A DNA stretch of 41,821 nt, taken from the NCBI GenBank assembly GCA_036504975.1, contig DASXUF010000011.1, positions 1-41,821 of the forward strand. The letters run 5' to 3'. Of this stretch, positions 24,132 through 31,784 are shown one piece after another. The notes below the pieces were generated by a model. It saw only the letters and a program-made list of their open reading frames with translations. It was not told where the DNA came from and did not search any database. Made by a program: the position numbers and the translations under genes. Every line of letters begins with the position of its first letter. Position 1 is the first letter of the stretch. The DNA comes from Candidatus Binatia bacterium. GTDB taxonomy: Bacteria > Desulfobacterota > Binatia > UBA9968.

Positions 24132-24388
24132 TTGAGATGCAGTTTGGATACCGAAGAGGAGGCCGACTTCCGGTTCGCAGGGCTCGACGATGAAGTACGC
24201 GCCGCCTTGCCGTCGAATCGGTGGACCGGAAGGGAAGCGGAGCCTGATATCGATTCGATTCGAAGTTATGTCTGTGAGGATCAAAAATCCGACGCGCACA
24301 TCGATATCATGGCTCGAAAATCGTTAAAAGGACCGGACTCTTACATGATCTCGATTTTCGCGTGGACCTACTAGACGTGCCGTTTCTT

Positions 24389-25372
24389 TCACCAGATAGC
24401 AACCCTATTTTCACGGGCTTCATTAAGAGGACTCGAGTCGGCGATTTCTCCTAGAACGTTTCTGATGCGCGTCTCCGCTCCCCAGTCGCTCCAGTAGACG
24501 TCGCGGACGGGCAAGACCCATAGCGGCGACGGGCGCTGTTTTGGAAGGATCTCCAATAACCCTCTGGAAAGATTTACCGGTTGCATTCGCAGGTAAAGCT
24601 CTTTCAACAGATCCCTTGTGGACGGTGTGGCGATGGTTCTCTGGATCCGCTCAAAGGAACTGTGAAGAAAGGGAGCGCTTCTCCTCACCTGGTTGAGAAA
24701 TGTCTTGGTTTTAAAGACTACGACCAGCGTGTTCCACAGCCCGCCCCGTAAGACGAGCTCGCGAGCGACAGCGGGTTGCGGCTTTTCAATGATTCGGCAT
24801 ACCTCGCGAACGCCGAGCGCGATCGGGCCGCGCAGTTCTTCTCCCGGCACGATATAGCCGTATTCCGGCTCCGCCCGGTTTGGCGCTACTCCGAGCAATA
24901 CGATCTTTGCGGGCTGTTGCTCGACCAGGCGAAACGCCGCGTCGACATGGGTCATGAAGCGATCCTCTTCACGAACGAAATGGTCCGATGGAAACACAGC
25001 GACGGTGGAGTCCGGGTAGCGACGGAACAGGTGCGCGAGCGGCAGCAGGAGTCCGATTCCCGTATCTCGATCGATCGGTTGCACGACCACACGAATTTCG
25101 GGATAGGCCGCCAACTGGCGCGTGACCTCCGGATATTTTAAATGGTTCGCGCTCACCACCGTGAATAACCGCTCCCAGGGAATCAGCCTCTGAGCCCTGT
25201 GGAAGGTAGTCTCGAGCATGGATCGGCTGCCCAAGAATCTTACATATTGCTTCGGCAGAGTGTCTCCGCGCAGTGTCTTGACGAAAGACCGCAACCGCAC
25301 TCCTTCTCCCGCAGCCAATATGATTGCACAACGATTGAAAGCGCCGTCGGCGCTGGATGTTTTGTGAGCCAT
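24389..25372 (-). CDS. Mannose-1-phosphate guanylyltransferase-like nucleotidyltransferase (copy 1)
   Basis: The 327-residue GT-A-fold nucleotidyltransferase has the pyrophosphorylase signature ILAAGEGVRL (18-27), LPKQY (39-43), VFPSDHFV, PEYGYIVPG, a C-R-I-I-E-K-P loop, GLWNTLVVVF and a final SDWG. The set is that of GDP-mannose or related NDP-sugar pyrophosphorylases, but the protein lacks the C-terminal isomerase domain of bifunctional forms. I use the ATG at 25372, matching the length before the signature in its paralogue at 31785-32864. A GTG at 25420 is the alternative. A sigma-54-like promoter lies only about 15 nt upstream of the ATG. It probably feeds surface polysaccharide synthesis. 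Confidence 0.88.
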   Translation of the reverse strand: MAHKTSSADGAFNRCAIILAAGEGVRLRSFVKTLRGDTLPKQYVRFLGSRSMLETTFHRAQRLIPWERLFTVVSANHLKYPEVTRQLAAYPEIRVVVQPIDRDTGIGLLLPLAHLFRRYPDSTVAVFPSDHFVREEDRFMTHVDAAFRLVEQQPAKIVLLGVAPNRAEPEYGYIVPGEELRGPIALGVREVCRIIEKPQPAVARELVLRGGLWNTLVVVFKTKTFLNQVRRSAPFLHSSFERIQRTIATPSTRDLLKELYLRMQPVNLSRGLLEILPKQRPSPLWVLPVRDVYWSDWGAETRIRNVLGEIADSSPLNEARENRVAIW

Positions 25373-25386
25373 GTCCAGCGGAGTTG

Positions 25387-25402
25387 AGCAATTTCCAGGC
25401 CA
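25387..25402 (-). promoter_or_regulatory. Sigma-54-like promoter before nucleotidyltransferase copy 1
   Basis: On the minus strand the sequence is TGGCCTGGAAATTGCT. It matches the -24/-12 consensus TGGCAYRNNNNTTGCW at every position except one (C for A at position 5), with the GG and GC exactly 10 nt apart. The predicted transcription start leaves only about 4 nt before the ATG at 25372, so either the mRNA is leaderless or the site is fortuitous. Confidence 0.5.
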
Positions 25403-25514
25403 CGGCCGCGCAAGGTCCACTCGTACGGCAATCCGCGCTTATCCAGTGCTCCGCGCTCGCGCGGACTTTCATGTGCGCGGCTATCTGAGACGGCAATGTG
25501 TGGCGAGTGAGGCT

Positions 25515-25733
25515 TTATTGCTTGGCGACCGTCGGTTCTTTCCGGTATTTTTCTCCGGCGGACGATTCCATGACTTCAATCGTCGGTCTCGTCGATAAAT
25601 CATTCAGGAGGTGGGCGACGACCCGACTGCTCTCGCTCCGTTCAAAGTTAAGTAAAGTTTCGGTTTCTTCCCACAAAGCCGAGACCAGCTCGCCGAGAGT
25701 TGTTTCTACTCGGATTGTTTTAGAACTCTTCAT
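25515..25733 (-). CDS. Small hypothetical protein under a sigma-54 promoter (72 residues)
   Basis: It starts at the ATG at 25733, preceded by GGAGGAG at ideal spacing. It reads MKSSKTIRVETTLGELVSAL, then a helix with WEETETLLNFERSESSRVVA and a polar tail. I do not recognise a family. It has no signal peptide, membrane segment or Cys. The frame is open farther upstream to 25808, but that extension overlaps the promoter and has no ribosome site. It lies between the nucleotidyltransferase copy 1 and the divergent histidine kinase, and its -24/-12 promoter makes it a likely target of the neighbouring NtrC-type activator. Confidence 0.72.
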   Translation of the reverse strand: MKSSKTIRVETTLGELVSALWEETETLLNFERSESSRVVAHLLNDLSTRPTIEVMESSAGEKYRKEPTVAKQ

Positions 25734-26103
25734 CGCTCCTCCTGGAAATGACTGCGACCAGGTTTGGTCCGTCATGATAATCTCTCCGACGGGCAATCCC
25801 TGTGCCATGCTTCGACAAAAGCAGTCCAGCTATCGTTGAGGCCGGCGATGCGCCCCCGCTAGGTGTGGCATTCGACACCCGGGTGAGGCGGAAATGCGCG
25901 GCAGGTGTGGCATTATTGCAGCGATTTATGCTTTGAAGTAAATGTTGAGCATGCCAAGGACACGAAGATTCGTGCGTTGCCGCCGATTGGAATGGAATTT
26001 GTGAAGATGAAGGAAGCCACGTCGAGTCACATTGTGGCGGGGAGGTCGTGCTGCAACACACCGCCAAACTCATCCGAAGCCCGGACGCGAATATCTGATT
26101 TCG
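25734..26103. other. Regulatory intergenic region between the 72-residue gene and the kinase operon
   Basis: This 370-nt divergent region holds the sigma-54 promoter of the 72-residue gene. It also holds two direct copies of AGGTGTGGCATT (25861-25872 and 25903-25914, 42 nt apart) with a perfect palindrome CACCCGGGTG (25876-25885) between them. The repeats lie 54-111 nt upstream of the promoter, the place expected for enhancer sites of an NtrC-type activator. No convincing promoter for the kinase is visible, and no gene is supported. Confidence 0.5.
25792..25807 (-). promoter_or_regulatory. Sigma-54 promoter of the 72-residue gene
   Basis: On the minus strand the sequence is TGGCACAGGGATTGCC, matching TGGCAYRNNNNTTGCW except for the last base. 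The GG and GC dinucleotides are 10 nt apart as required. The predicted start of transcription is near 25781, which gives a leader of about 48 nt with a strong ribosome site before the ATG at 25733. Confidence 0.75.
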
Positions 26104-27354
26104 ATGCCTCTTTCAGCCACAAGCAAACCAACCTTTGCCGACGGGTGCAGGCGGATGTTCATTGACAATCGCCCGCCCTTATTGCGCTACGCGATCTCGA
26201 TCGCGAGCGTCGCCGCCGCGCTATCGTTGGCGGCGCTTTTGCCGTTTCGCGCCGATCCGAGTCATTTCACGCTGTTCTTCGTCGCGGTCATGATCAGCGC
26301 GTGGTATGGCGGTCTGGGAGCGGGGTTGGTCGCCACGATCCTTTCCGCCGTTTCGCTCGATTATTTTTTTATCGCCCCGATTCACTCCATAACTCTGGAC
26401 TGGCGGGCTTTCTTGCGCCTGAGCGTATTCACGGTCGTGGCCGGGGTGACCGCCTACCTGACCACAGCCCGGCGGCGCGCGGAAGAGGCCTTGAGCAAGG
26501 CGCACGCCCAGTTGGAAGAACGGGTTCAGGAACGGACCGCGGAGCTGGCTGAAGCCAATCAATCGTTGCGGGCCGAGATCGTCGAGCGCAACCGAGCCGA
26601 GAAGGAGCTCTGGCGCGTCCAGCAGGAGATGGGGCGGGTGGAACGGCTTGCCGCGCTGGGACGCATGACCGGAACCATCGCCCACGAGCTGGGCACGCCG
26701 CTGAACTCCGTGCTCGGCTATACCCAGCTTCTAGCGCACGAGCCGTTGTCCGAGGACGCGCGGCGCCGCCTCAAGATTATCGAGACACAGGTTCAACGCA
26801 TGGAAGGGATTATTCAGCACTACCTCTCGCACACGCGCGGCTCGCCGCGTAAGAGCCGGATCGATATCAAGGAGCTGGTGGGAGAAACCCTCCTGTTGCT
26901 CGGTCCGATTTTCCAGCAGAATGGAGTGGAGGTGACGACGAACTTGGCCGAACCGCTGCCGATGCTTTGGGGAGACGACGCTTCGCTGCAGCGAGTGCTG
27001 ATCAATGTACTCGACAACGCGGTTAACGCGAGCAAGGAAGGAGGCCGCTTGAAGATTGCCGCCCGGGCGAGCACGGCTGCAGAAGCTAAACGGCCGGGGA
27101 CCCATATCGAGATCACGGACAACGGCGCGGGCATAGCGGCGGAGTTGCTGCCGAACATTTTCGACCTTTTCGTAACCACCAAGCCGCTCGGCAAGGGAAC
27201 CGGATTGGGGCTGGTTGTCTGCCAGGAAATAGTCAAGGCTCACGGCGGCACGATCGATATCGAAAGCGAGCTCGGAGCGGGCACGTCCGTGCGGATCTAT
27301 CTGCCGGCCGATGAGAGATCGGCGGAATCCGGCGCGAGCCAGGGAGCCGAATGA
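26104..27354 (+). CDS. Membrane sensor histidine kinase (DUF4118-type input)
   Basis: The 416-residue protein (start ATG 26104; an ATG at 26155 is equally possible, and neither has a good ribosome site) has four hydrophobic helices at about 28-120. These include the DYFFIAPIHS segment typical of the KdpD-like DUF4118 membrane domain. A coiled-coil linker spans 124-180. The HisKA domain has phospho-acceptor His194 in TIAHELGTPLNSVLGYTQLL. The ATPase domain has N box NVLDNAVNAS, G1 ITDNGAG (337-343) and G2 GKGTGLGL (363-370). All catalytic motifs are intact. The stop overlaps the start of the sigma-54 activator gene by 4 nt, so it should phosphorylate that protein's Asp53. The signal sensed is unknown; there is no periplasmic domain. 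Confidence 0.93.
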   Translation: MPLSATSKPTFADGCRRMFIDNRPPLLRYAISIASVAAALSLAALLPFRADPSHFTLFFVAVMISAWYGGLGAGLVATILSAVSLDYFFIAPIHSITLDWRAFLRLSVFTVVAGVTAYLTTARRRAEEALSKAHAQLEERVQERTAELAEANQSLRAEIVERNRAEKELWRVQQEMGRVERLAALGRMTGTIAHELGTPLNSVLGYTQLLAHEPLSEDARRRLKIIETQVQRMEGIIQHYLSHTRGSPRKSRIDIKELVGETLLLLGPIFQQNGVEVTTNLAEPLPMLWGDDASLQRVLINVLDNAVNASKEGGRLKIAARASTAAEAKRPGTHIEITDNGAGIAAELLPNIFDLFVTTKPLGKGTGLGLVVCQEIVKAHGGTIDIESELGAGTSVRIYLPADERSAESGASQGAE

Positions 27355-28739
27355 GCGCGCATATTTTGATCGCGGACGATGACGAAACAGGTTGCCAGCT
27401 TTTTGCCGAAGCCTTGGAAGCGGAAGGATTTCAAGTCGAGCGGGCCGCCTCGGGCGACGCTGCGCTCGCGCGCTTGCGTGAAGAAATCCACGATCTTCTC
27501 ATCATCGACGTGCGGATGCCGGGAACATCGGGGTTGGAAGTGACCCGCATCGTTCATGAAAAATATCCCTCGTTGCCGATCATCGTGATGACCGCGTTCG
27601 GCTCCATGGAAACCGCCGTCGAGGCGATTCATGAGGGAGCCTTCGACTTCATCTCGAAGCCCATGAATCTCGCGGAACTGAAAAAGACCGTCTCACGCGC
27701 GTTAGCGCAGCGCGCGTTGCGGCGCCGCGCAGAAACGAGCGGGGCGGGAGAAGAAGAGAGCCTGCAGCAATTCGGCAAGATCATCGGTAAGAGTCCGGCC
27801 ATGCTGGAGGTTTATAAGACCGTGGCGCGCGTCGCCTCGACGAAAAGCACGGTGCTCATTCTCGGCGAAAGCGGCACCGGCAAAGAATTGATCGCTCAGG
27901 CGATTCACCAGCACAGCCCGCGGGCCAATCGTCCGTTTGTCGCAGTGGATTGCGGCGCATTGACCGAGACGATTCTCGAAAGCGAGCTCTTCGGCCACGT
28001 GCGCGGCGCGTTTACGGGAGCGCTGGCGGACAAAAAGGGGGTTTTTGAGGAAGCTCAAGGCGGCACGTGCTTTCTCGATGAGATCGGCGGCATCAGCTCG
28101 GCCTTGCAGGCCAGGCTCATGCGCGTCCTCCAGGAGCACGAGATTCGCCATGTGGGAGGCAAGGACTGGGTCAAGGTGGACGTTCGCGTCATTGCCGCGA
28201 CCAACCACAACCTGGCTGAAGCGGTGAGCCAAGGAGCATTTCGCCAAGACCTCTATTATCGCCTCGACGTCGTCGCCATCCGTCTCCCGCCGCTCCGCGA
28301 GCGAGTCGAAGATATTCCGCTTCTAGCGCGTCACTTTCTACAGCACTATGGCCGGGAAAGCGGGAAGTCCATAGCGGCTATTTCCGACGAGGCGATGAAG
28401 CTGCTCTCGGCCTATGGCTGGCCGGGAAATATCCGCGAATTGGAAAACGCCGTCGAGCAGGCCGTCGCGCTCTCGTATCAGTCCGTACTGACAGCGGACG
28501 ATTTGCCCCCCGCGGTGCGCGATCCTGCGGTGGCAAAGTCGCTTCAAAACGAGCCGAATGAGTTCCTGTTCCCCGATACGCCTACCCTTGAGGAGATCAA
28601 GAAGCGTTATGTGCTCCATGTCCTCAGCCGCAATCAGGGTAACGTCTCCCGCACGGCAAAGATTCTGAATATCGATCGGCGCTCGCTGTATCGAATGCTC
28701 GCGCGCTACAAGATCGAGCCGTTTTTCGATCATGAGTGA
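27351..28739 (+). CDS. NtrC-family sigma-54-dependent response regulator
   Basis: The 462-residue protein has three domains. The receiver (1-120) has acidic pair Asp10/Asp11, phospho-acceptor Asp53, Thr81 and Lys103. The AAA+ domain (140-380) has Walker A GESGTGKE (172-179), the sigma-54 contact loop GAFTGA (219-224) and Walker B FLDEIGG. The C-terminal Fis-type helix-turn-helix (about 425-460) has SRNQGNVSRTAKILNIDRRS. All activator motifs are intact. It should oligomerise when phosphorylated by the upstream kinase and open sigma-54 promoters. Three such promoters lie within 3 kb (25387-25402, 25792-25807, 30282-30297). Confidence 0.96.
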   Translation: MSAHILIADDDETGCQLFAEALEAEGFQVERAASGDAALARLREEIHDLLIIDVRMPGTSGLEVTRIVHEKYPSLPIIVMTAFGSMETAVEAIHEGAFDFISKPMNLAELKKTVSRALAQRALRRRAETSGAGEEESLQQFGKIIGKSPAMLEVYKTVARVASTKSTVLILGESGTGKELIAQAIHQHSPRANRPFVAVDCGALTETILESELFGHVRGAFTGALADKKGVFEEAQGGTCFLDEIGGISSALQARLMRVLQEHEIRHVGGKDWVKVDVRVIAATNHNLAEAVSQGAFRQDLYYRLDVVAIRLPPLRERVEDIPLLARHFLQHYGRESGKSIAAISDEAMKLLSAYGWPGNIRELENAVEQAVALSYQSVLTADDLPPAVRDPAVAKSLQNEPNEFLFPDTPTLEEIKKRYVLHVLSRNQGNVSRTAKILNIDRRSLYRMLARYKIEPFFDHE

Positions 28740-28888
28740 GGCGAACTGCCTCTTTTCCCGCAAACTTGCCACAGCAAAACTATCCGCTCGTTTCCGCTTT
28801 GAAAAAAAAGCCTGGAAAATCGTTTGCCATCGGATCCGTCGCTCTCGGCATCGTCTTTGCTCATACGAGTCGTGGAGACGGACAAATC

Positions 28889-29262
28889 ATGCGTGTTCTA
28901 GTCGTAGACGATAACGAAATTTTTTGCCGGCTCTTGGCTGAGATCTTACGGGACGAAGGCATGGATGCAACGTGGACGACGGACGTCGTCGCGGCCTACG
29001 ATGAGATGTCGACCGACCCCGGCTATGATCTTTTTATCCTCGATGTCCGTATGCCATTGATCCTGGGAACCGAATTGGCTGAAGCTTTTAGGACCACGCA
29101 TCCAAGAGCCAAGATTATTTTAGTTTCGGCCTTTGCCGATGAGTCGTTACTCAAAATCTCCCAAAGCATGGCGTCCCGCTGTTGTCGAAACCATTTAGCG
29201 CAAAGCGTTTTCTCGAGCTAGCCCAGAGCACTCTGGGCGGTTCGAAGCAACAACGAAATTAG
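28889..29262 (+). pseudogene. Single-domain response regulator (CheY-like), frameshifted
   Basis: From the ATG at 28889 (GGAG 12 nt upstream) the frame encodes a good receiver: MRVLVVDDNE, phospho-acceptor Asp52 in ILDVRMP, and Ser80 in ILVSAF. After about residue 89 it turns to nonsense (MASRCCRNHL) and stops at 29221. In another frame the expected end appears, HGVPLLSKPFSAKRFLELAQ, with the conserved Lys of the KPF motif, continuing to a stop at 29260-29262. A single missing A in the run AAAA at 29153-29156 would reconcile the two. It is therefore a recent frameshift, a programmed slip or a sequencing error. It follows the kinase and activator genes on the same strand. Confidence 0.78.
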
Positions 29263-29344
29263 AACGCGGCCGATGAACACAGCCGAGACTTACGGGCGGC
29301 GGGCCAATCAACGTAGTTGCCAACGAAATAATATGACGTGGGAA

Positions 29345-29812
29345 TCAGTTCGTGGTCAATCCGTCTTGTCCAGCGGTCTGATGGTTCGGCCCCACCCAGG
29401 CAAAATGGACTTGAGTCTGTCCTCTCGCAGATATATGGGCCGTGCGCTTGAGAGTCTCTTCCCTGGTTGTGGCCTCGATCGTGTAGCTTCCCGCCGGTAA
29501 TTTGGCGAAAAACAGCGGACCGTCGGAAACCGCTTCGAGCACCGAGTTCCCTTTGTTGTCCTTGACAACGACGTTGACGTCGCCGAGATAATTCCCGTTT
29601 TGGAGCGCAAAGCTGAGCTTCAGGTTGTGTTCTTTTCCGATAGCTTCGACCGCCTCGCGCTCCTCCACGCCGATCCCACCGCTCACATAGGGAATCTCGT
29701 GGTAGAAATTCACTTGCGGCGGAGAAGCCGACGGCTCCATCGAAAAACCCGGAAACGAAGGCCCCACCGCGAAAAGAAACAAGATAGCGATTGCAATTGT
29801 TATTTTAGTCAT
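29345..29812 (-). CDS. Small exported protein with carboxypeptidase-regulatory-like beta domain
   Basis: The 155-residue protein has a clear signal peptide (MTKITIAIAILFLFAVGPSF). The mature part includes VPYVSGGIGVEER-like sequence, LKLSFALQNGNYLGDVNVVV and LPAGSYTIEATTREETLKR, the strand pattern of carboxypeptidase-regulatory or transthyretin-like beta sandwiches. It has no lipobox Cys and no Cys in the mature part, and is probably periplasmic. AAAGGAGG precedes the ATG. It lies 128 nt downstream of the sigma-54-preceded exported gene on the same strand, with the hairpin at 29903-29927 between them, so it may be in the same transcript with partial termination. Role unknown. Confidence 0.8.
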   Translation of the reverse strand: MTKITIAIAILFLFAVGPSFPGFSMEPSASPPQVNFYHEIPYVSGGIGVEEREAVEAIGKEHNLKLSFALQNGNYLGDVNVVVKDNKGNSVLEAVSDGPLFFAKLPAGSYTIEATTREETLKRTAHISARGQTQVHFAWVGPNHQTAGQDGLTTN

Positions 29813-29902
29813 TGTTTTCTTCCTCCTTTACCTACGGTGCTTTCTAGCCGGCTTTTTATTTTCCTGGATTTCCCGCTTGTGCGCCGCCGAACGCGTGGTG
29901 TT

Positions 29903-29927
29903 GAGGAGGGGGCGTCACCCCCTCCTC
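29903..29927. terminator. Strong 10-bp hairpin between two exported-protein genes
   Basis: GAGGAGGGGG (29903-29912), loop CGTCA, and CCCCCTCCTC (29918-29927) pair perfectly. The hairpin lies 14 nt past the stop of the 101-residue gene on the minus strand. No T tract follows, so it may be an RNA-stabilising or attenuating structure more than a simple terminator. GAGGGGGCG/CCCCCTC palindromes can also be repeats. Confidence 0.5.
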
Positions 29928-29940
29928 TCATACCGTTCGG

Positions 29941-30246
29941 TTACCAAGTCGTGTCCTCGTAATCGAGTATCTGGGACTGGACTTGATCTTGTCCGAGAGG
30001 ATTCTCGTCACACGGCCCATAGAAGTCGATCATATCGCCCGTGCCTGGATTTTGTAGGACCGGATGATCCGTGCCTAAGGTCGAGGGACGTATGGCCGGG
30101 AACTTCATGTGGCAGTAATTACTGCCCGGCCACAACTCCTCCTTAAAGAGGATGCCGTCCGCGCCGAAAGCAGCGCCACTCACTCCCACGGCACCGATCA
30201 ACAGCAGGACCGACAAGAATAACTTGACGTTTTTCATCTTATTCAC
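29941..30246 (-). CDS. Small exported protein under a sigma-54 promoter (101 residues)
   Basis: The protein has an N-terminal signal peptide (MNKMKNVKLFLSVLLLIGAV, cleavage near GAAFGAD). The mature part has about 70 residues with two Cys (SNYCHMKFPAIRP and FYGPCDENP), which could form a disulfide. It also has a conserved-looking LGTDHPVLQNPGTGDMIDFY segment. I do not know a named family or function. AAAGGAGGTG precedes the ATG, and a -24/-12 promoter lies about 25 nt before the ribosome site region. The strong expression signals suggest an abundant, condition-induced periplasmic protein controlled by the adjacent two-component system. Confidence 0.82.
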   Translation of the reverse strand: MNKMKNVKLFLSVLLLIGAVGVSGAAFGADGILFKEELWPGSNYCHMKFPAIRPSTLGTDHPVLQNPGTGDMIDFYGPCDENPLGQDQVQSQILDYEDTTW

Positions 30247-30281
30247 CTCCTTTCTTTTCTTCCTTACCTGCGGTGAAAATC

Positions 30282-30297
30282 AGCAAGTCACATGCCA
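30282..30297 (-). promoter_or_regulatory. Consensus sigma-54 promoter of the 101-residue exported protein
   Basis: On the minus strand the sequence is TGGCATGTGACTTGCT, a full match to TGGCAYRNNNNTTGCW. GG and GC are exactly 10 nt apart. The predicted transcription start near 30271 gives a leader of about 25 nt that contains the GAAAGGAGGTGA ribosome site. It is the best of three such sites in the region. Confidence 0.85.
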
Positions 30298-30438
30298 TCC
30301 ATATAATGATGGCCGGGAGCCTAAATAAATCCGAACAGGCATAGGAATGAGACCTTTTGTCTCGCCATCTTGCCGCTTGGCCACACTTTAGACGTAGGAG
30401 CTATAATAACAGCAATAGGATGGCGTGAGTCGGAGTTT

Positions 30439-31497
30439 CTAAAGAATGGAGGGACTTTCGACCCTCGTCCAGTCCCGGATGATGTTGTAGCCAACCGCGA
30501 GGAGCGTCGGACCGAGAAAAAGGCCGAGGAAGCCGAAAGCGATCACGCCGCCGAGCGCGCCCATAAAGGTAAGGATGAAGGGAAGGTCGGCGCCACGGCT
30601 GATGAAATAAGGCTTGATGATATTGTCCACGCTGCCGACAGCGAGCGCGCCCCAAAGAAAGAGAAAAATCGCCCAACCTGTCGAGCCCGAGTAAAACAGC
30701 CACAAGCTTGCGGGAACCCAGACCAGCGGCGGCCCGATCGGTACCAGAGACAAGACAAAAGTCGCGAGGCCCAGCAGAAACGCCGCCGGTACGCCCGCGA
30801 GCCATAATCCAAAACCGGTGAGGATCGCCTGAACGATTCCGGTTCCCAGAATGCCGTAGATCACGCCTTGCATCGTGTTCGCCGCCACGTCGATCAAGCG
30901 CAGCGCCCGGTTTCCCCAAAGCCGGACGGCCACGGTATTGAGCCTTTTCACGCCCTCGCTGCCGTCGCGGTAAAAGAAATAGGAGATAAAGAGGCTGAGC
31001 GCCAACTGCGCCGTCCCCTGGCCGACCGTTTTCGCGCCGCTGAACAGCCATTCGCTCGCCGGCAGCAAATATTTGCCGAGCTCGCTGAGCAACTGACTGC
31101 TGTTATGCGCCACCCCGGCCCAATATCGATAGATATAGCCACCGATCAAGGGGATGCTCTCGATCCACGCAGGAGGGTCGGGCGGGCCGTCCTGCAATAC
31201 CGTGCGGACCCAGGCGACCGCCTGTCCGACTTCGTCGGCCAAGCTCGAGCCGACGATCACGATCGGCAGCAGCACGATCAGCGCCAGCAGCAACGTCGTC
31301 AGCATTGCTGCGAGCCCCTTGCGGCCGCCCAGCATCCGTTCGATCCATTCGTAGATCGGCCAGGTAGCGAAGGAAAGGATGAGCGCCCACAGGAGCGCGG
31401 ACAGAAACGGCCGCAGCACCACCAAGCAGCCGAGCAGCAAGAGCAGGAGCAGGGCCGTCGCTGCGATTTTTTCGATGCGGTTGACGCCGCCGTTCAT
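30439..31497 (-). CDS. AI-2E family transporter (PerM/YdiK-like)
   Basis: The 352-residue polytopic membrane protein has the family pattern. An N-terminal hydrophobic pair contains RPFLSALLWALILSFATWPI, and a soluble loop follows. A C-terminal block of about five helices contains VLSLVPIGPPLVWVPASLWL, SVDNIIKPYFISRGADLP and FGFLGLFLGPTLLAVGYNI, the last two being strong signatures. Members include the autoinducer-2 exporter TqsA, but many export or antiport other solutes, so the substrate is open. It is codirectional with the exported-protein genes that follow it. I see no sigma-54 site directly upstream. Confidence 0.93.
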   Translation of the reverse strand: MNGGVNRIEKIAATALLLLLLLGCLVVLRPFLSALLWALILSFATWPIYEWIERMLGGRKGLAAMLTTLLLALIVLLPIVIVGSSLADEVGQAVAWVRTVLQDGPPDPPAWIESIPLIGGYIYRYWAGVAHNSSQLLSELGKYLLPASEWLFSGAKTVGQGTAQLALSLFISYFFYRDGSEGVKRLNTVAVRLWGNRALRLIDVAANTMQGVIYGILGTGIVQAILTGFGLWLAGVPAAFLLGLATFVLSLVPIGPPLVWVPASLWLFYSGSTGWAIFLFLWGALAVGSVDNIIKPYFISRGADLPFILTFMGALGGVIAFGFLGLFLGPTLLAVGYNIIRDWTRVESPSIL

Positions 31498-31536
31498 TGA
31501 AATGGTAGAACCTCCATTTAAGGAACGAAGCTTCTC

Positions 31537-31713
31537 TTACAGCATAACCGCAGTGAAAACCAGTGCTATGATCCAGGTGCTGCTGACCTGTTGATCCGGC
31601 ATGTTGATTGTGCCGCGTCTTTGTACCCTGCCGCATCCAAATATGCCCGCCTCAGGTATTTTCCTCGCGGGATTTAAGATGTTCACCCTATTTTCGATCG
31701 GCTCTCCGGCCAT
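31537..31713 (-). CDS. Possible small tail-anchored protein (58 residues)
   Basis: The frame from the ATG at 31713 reads MAGEPIENRVNILNPARKIP, continues with GIFGCGRVQRRGTINMPDQQ and ends in a hydrophobic C-terminal segment, WIIALVFTAVML. That layout would suit a small tail-anchored membrane protein. It lies 39 nt upstream of the AI-2E transporter gene on the same strand. No convincing ribosome site is visible, starts at 31728 or 31809 are also possible, and no family is recognised. It may be non-coding. Confidence 0.35.
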   Translation of the reverse strand: MAGEPIENRVNILNPARKIPEAGIFGCGRVQRRGTINMPDQQVSSTWIIALVFTAVML

Positions 31714-31784
31714 TATGATATCGCCCATTGCGGTGAGTTCTGCTTGGCCGCGCCGACCGATTCCGCTGCTTCGCGGAAGACGAT

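Noticed and set aside
24132-24374. An 80-residue plus-strand frame directly after the methyltransferase stop.
   Set aside because: It begins with TTG, has no ribosome site or recognisable motif, and its composition looks like read-through of intergenic DNA. I leave the 257-nt gap without a gene.
25903-25918. TGGCATTATTGCA looks at first like a sigma-54 promoter for the kinase gene.
   Set aside because: GG and GC are only 7 nt apart instead of 10, so it cannot be a functional -24/-12 element.
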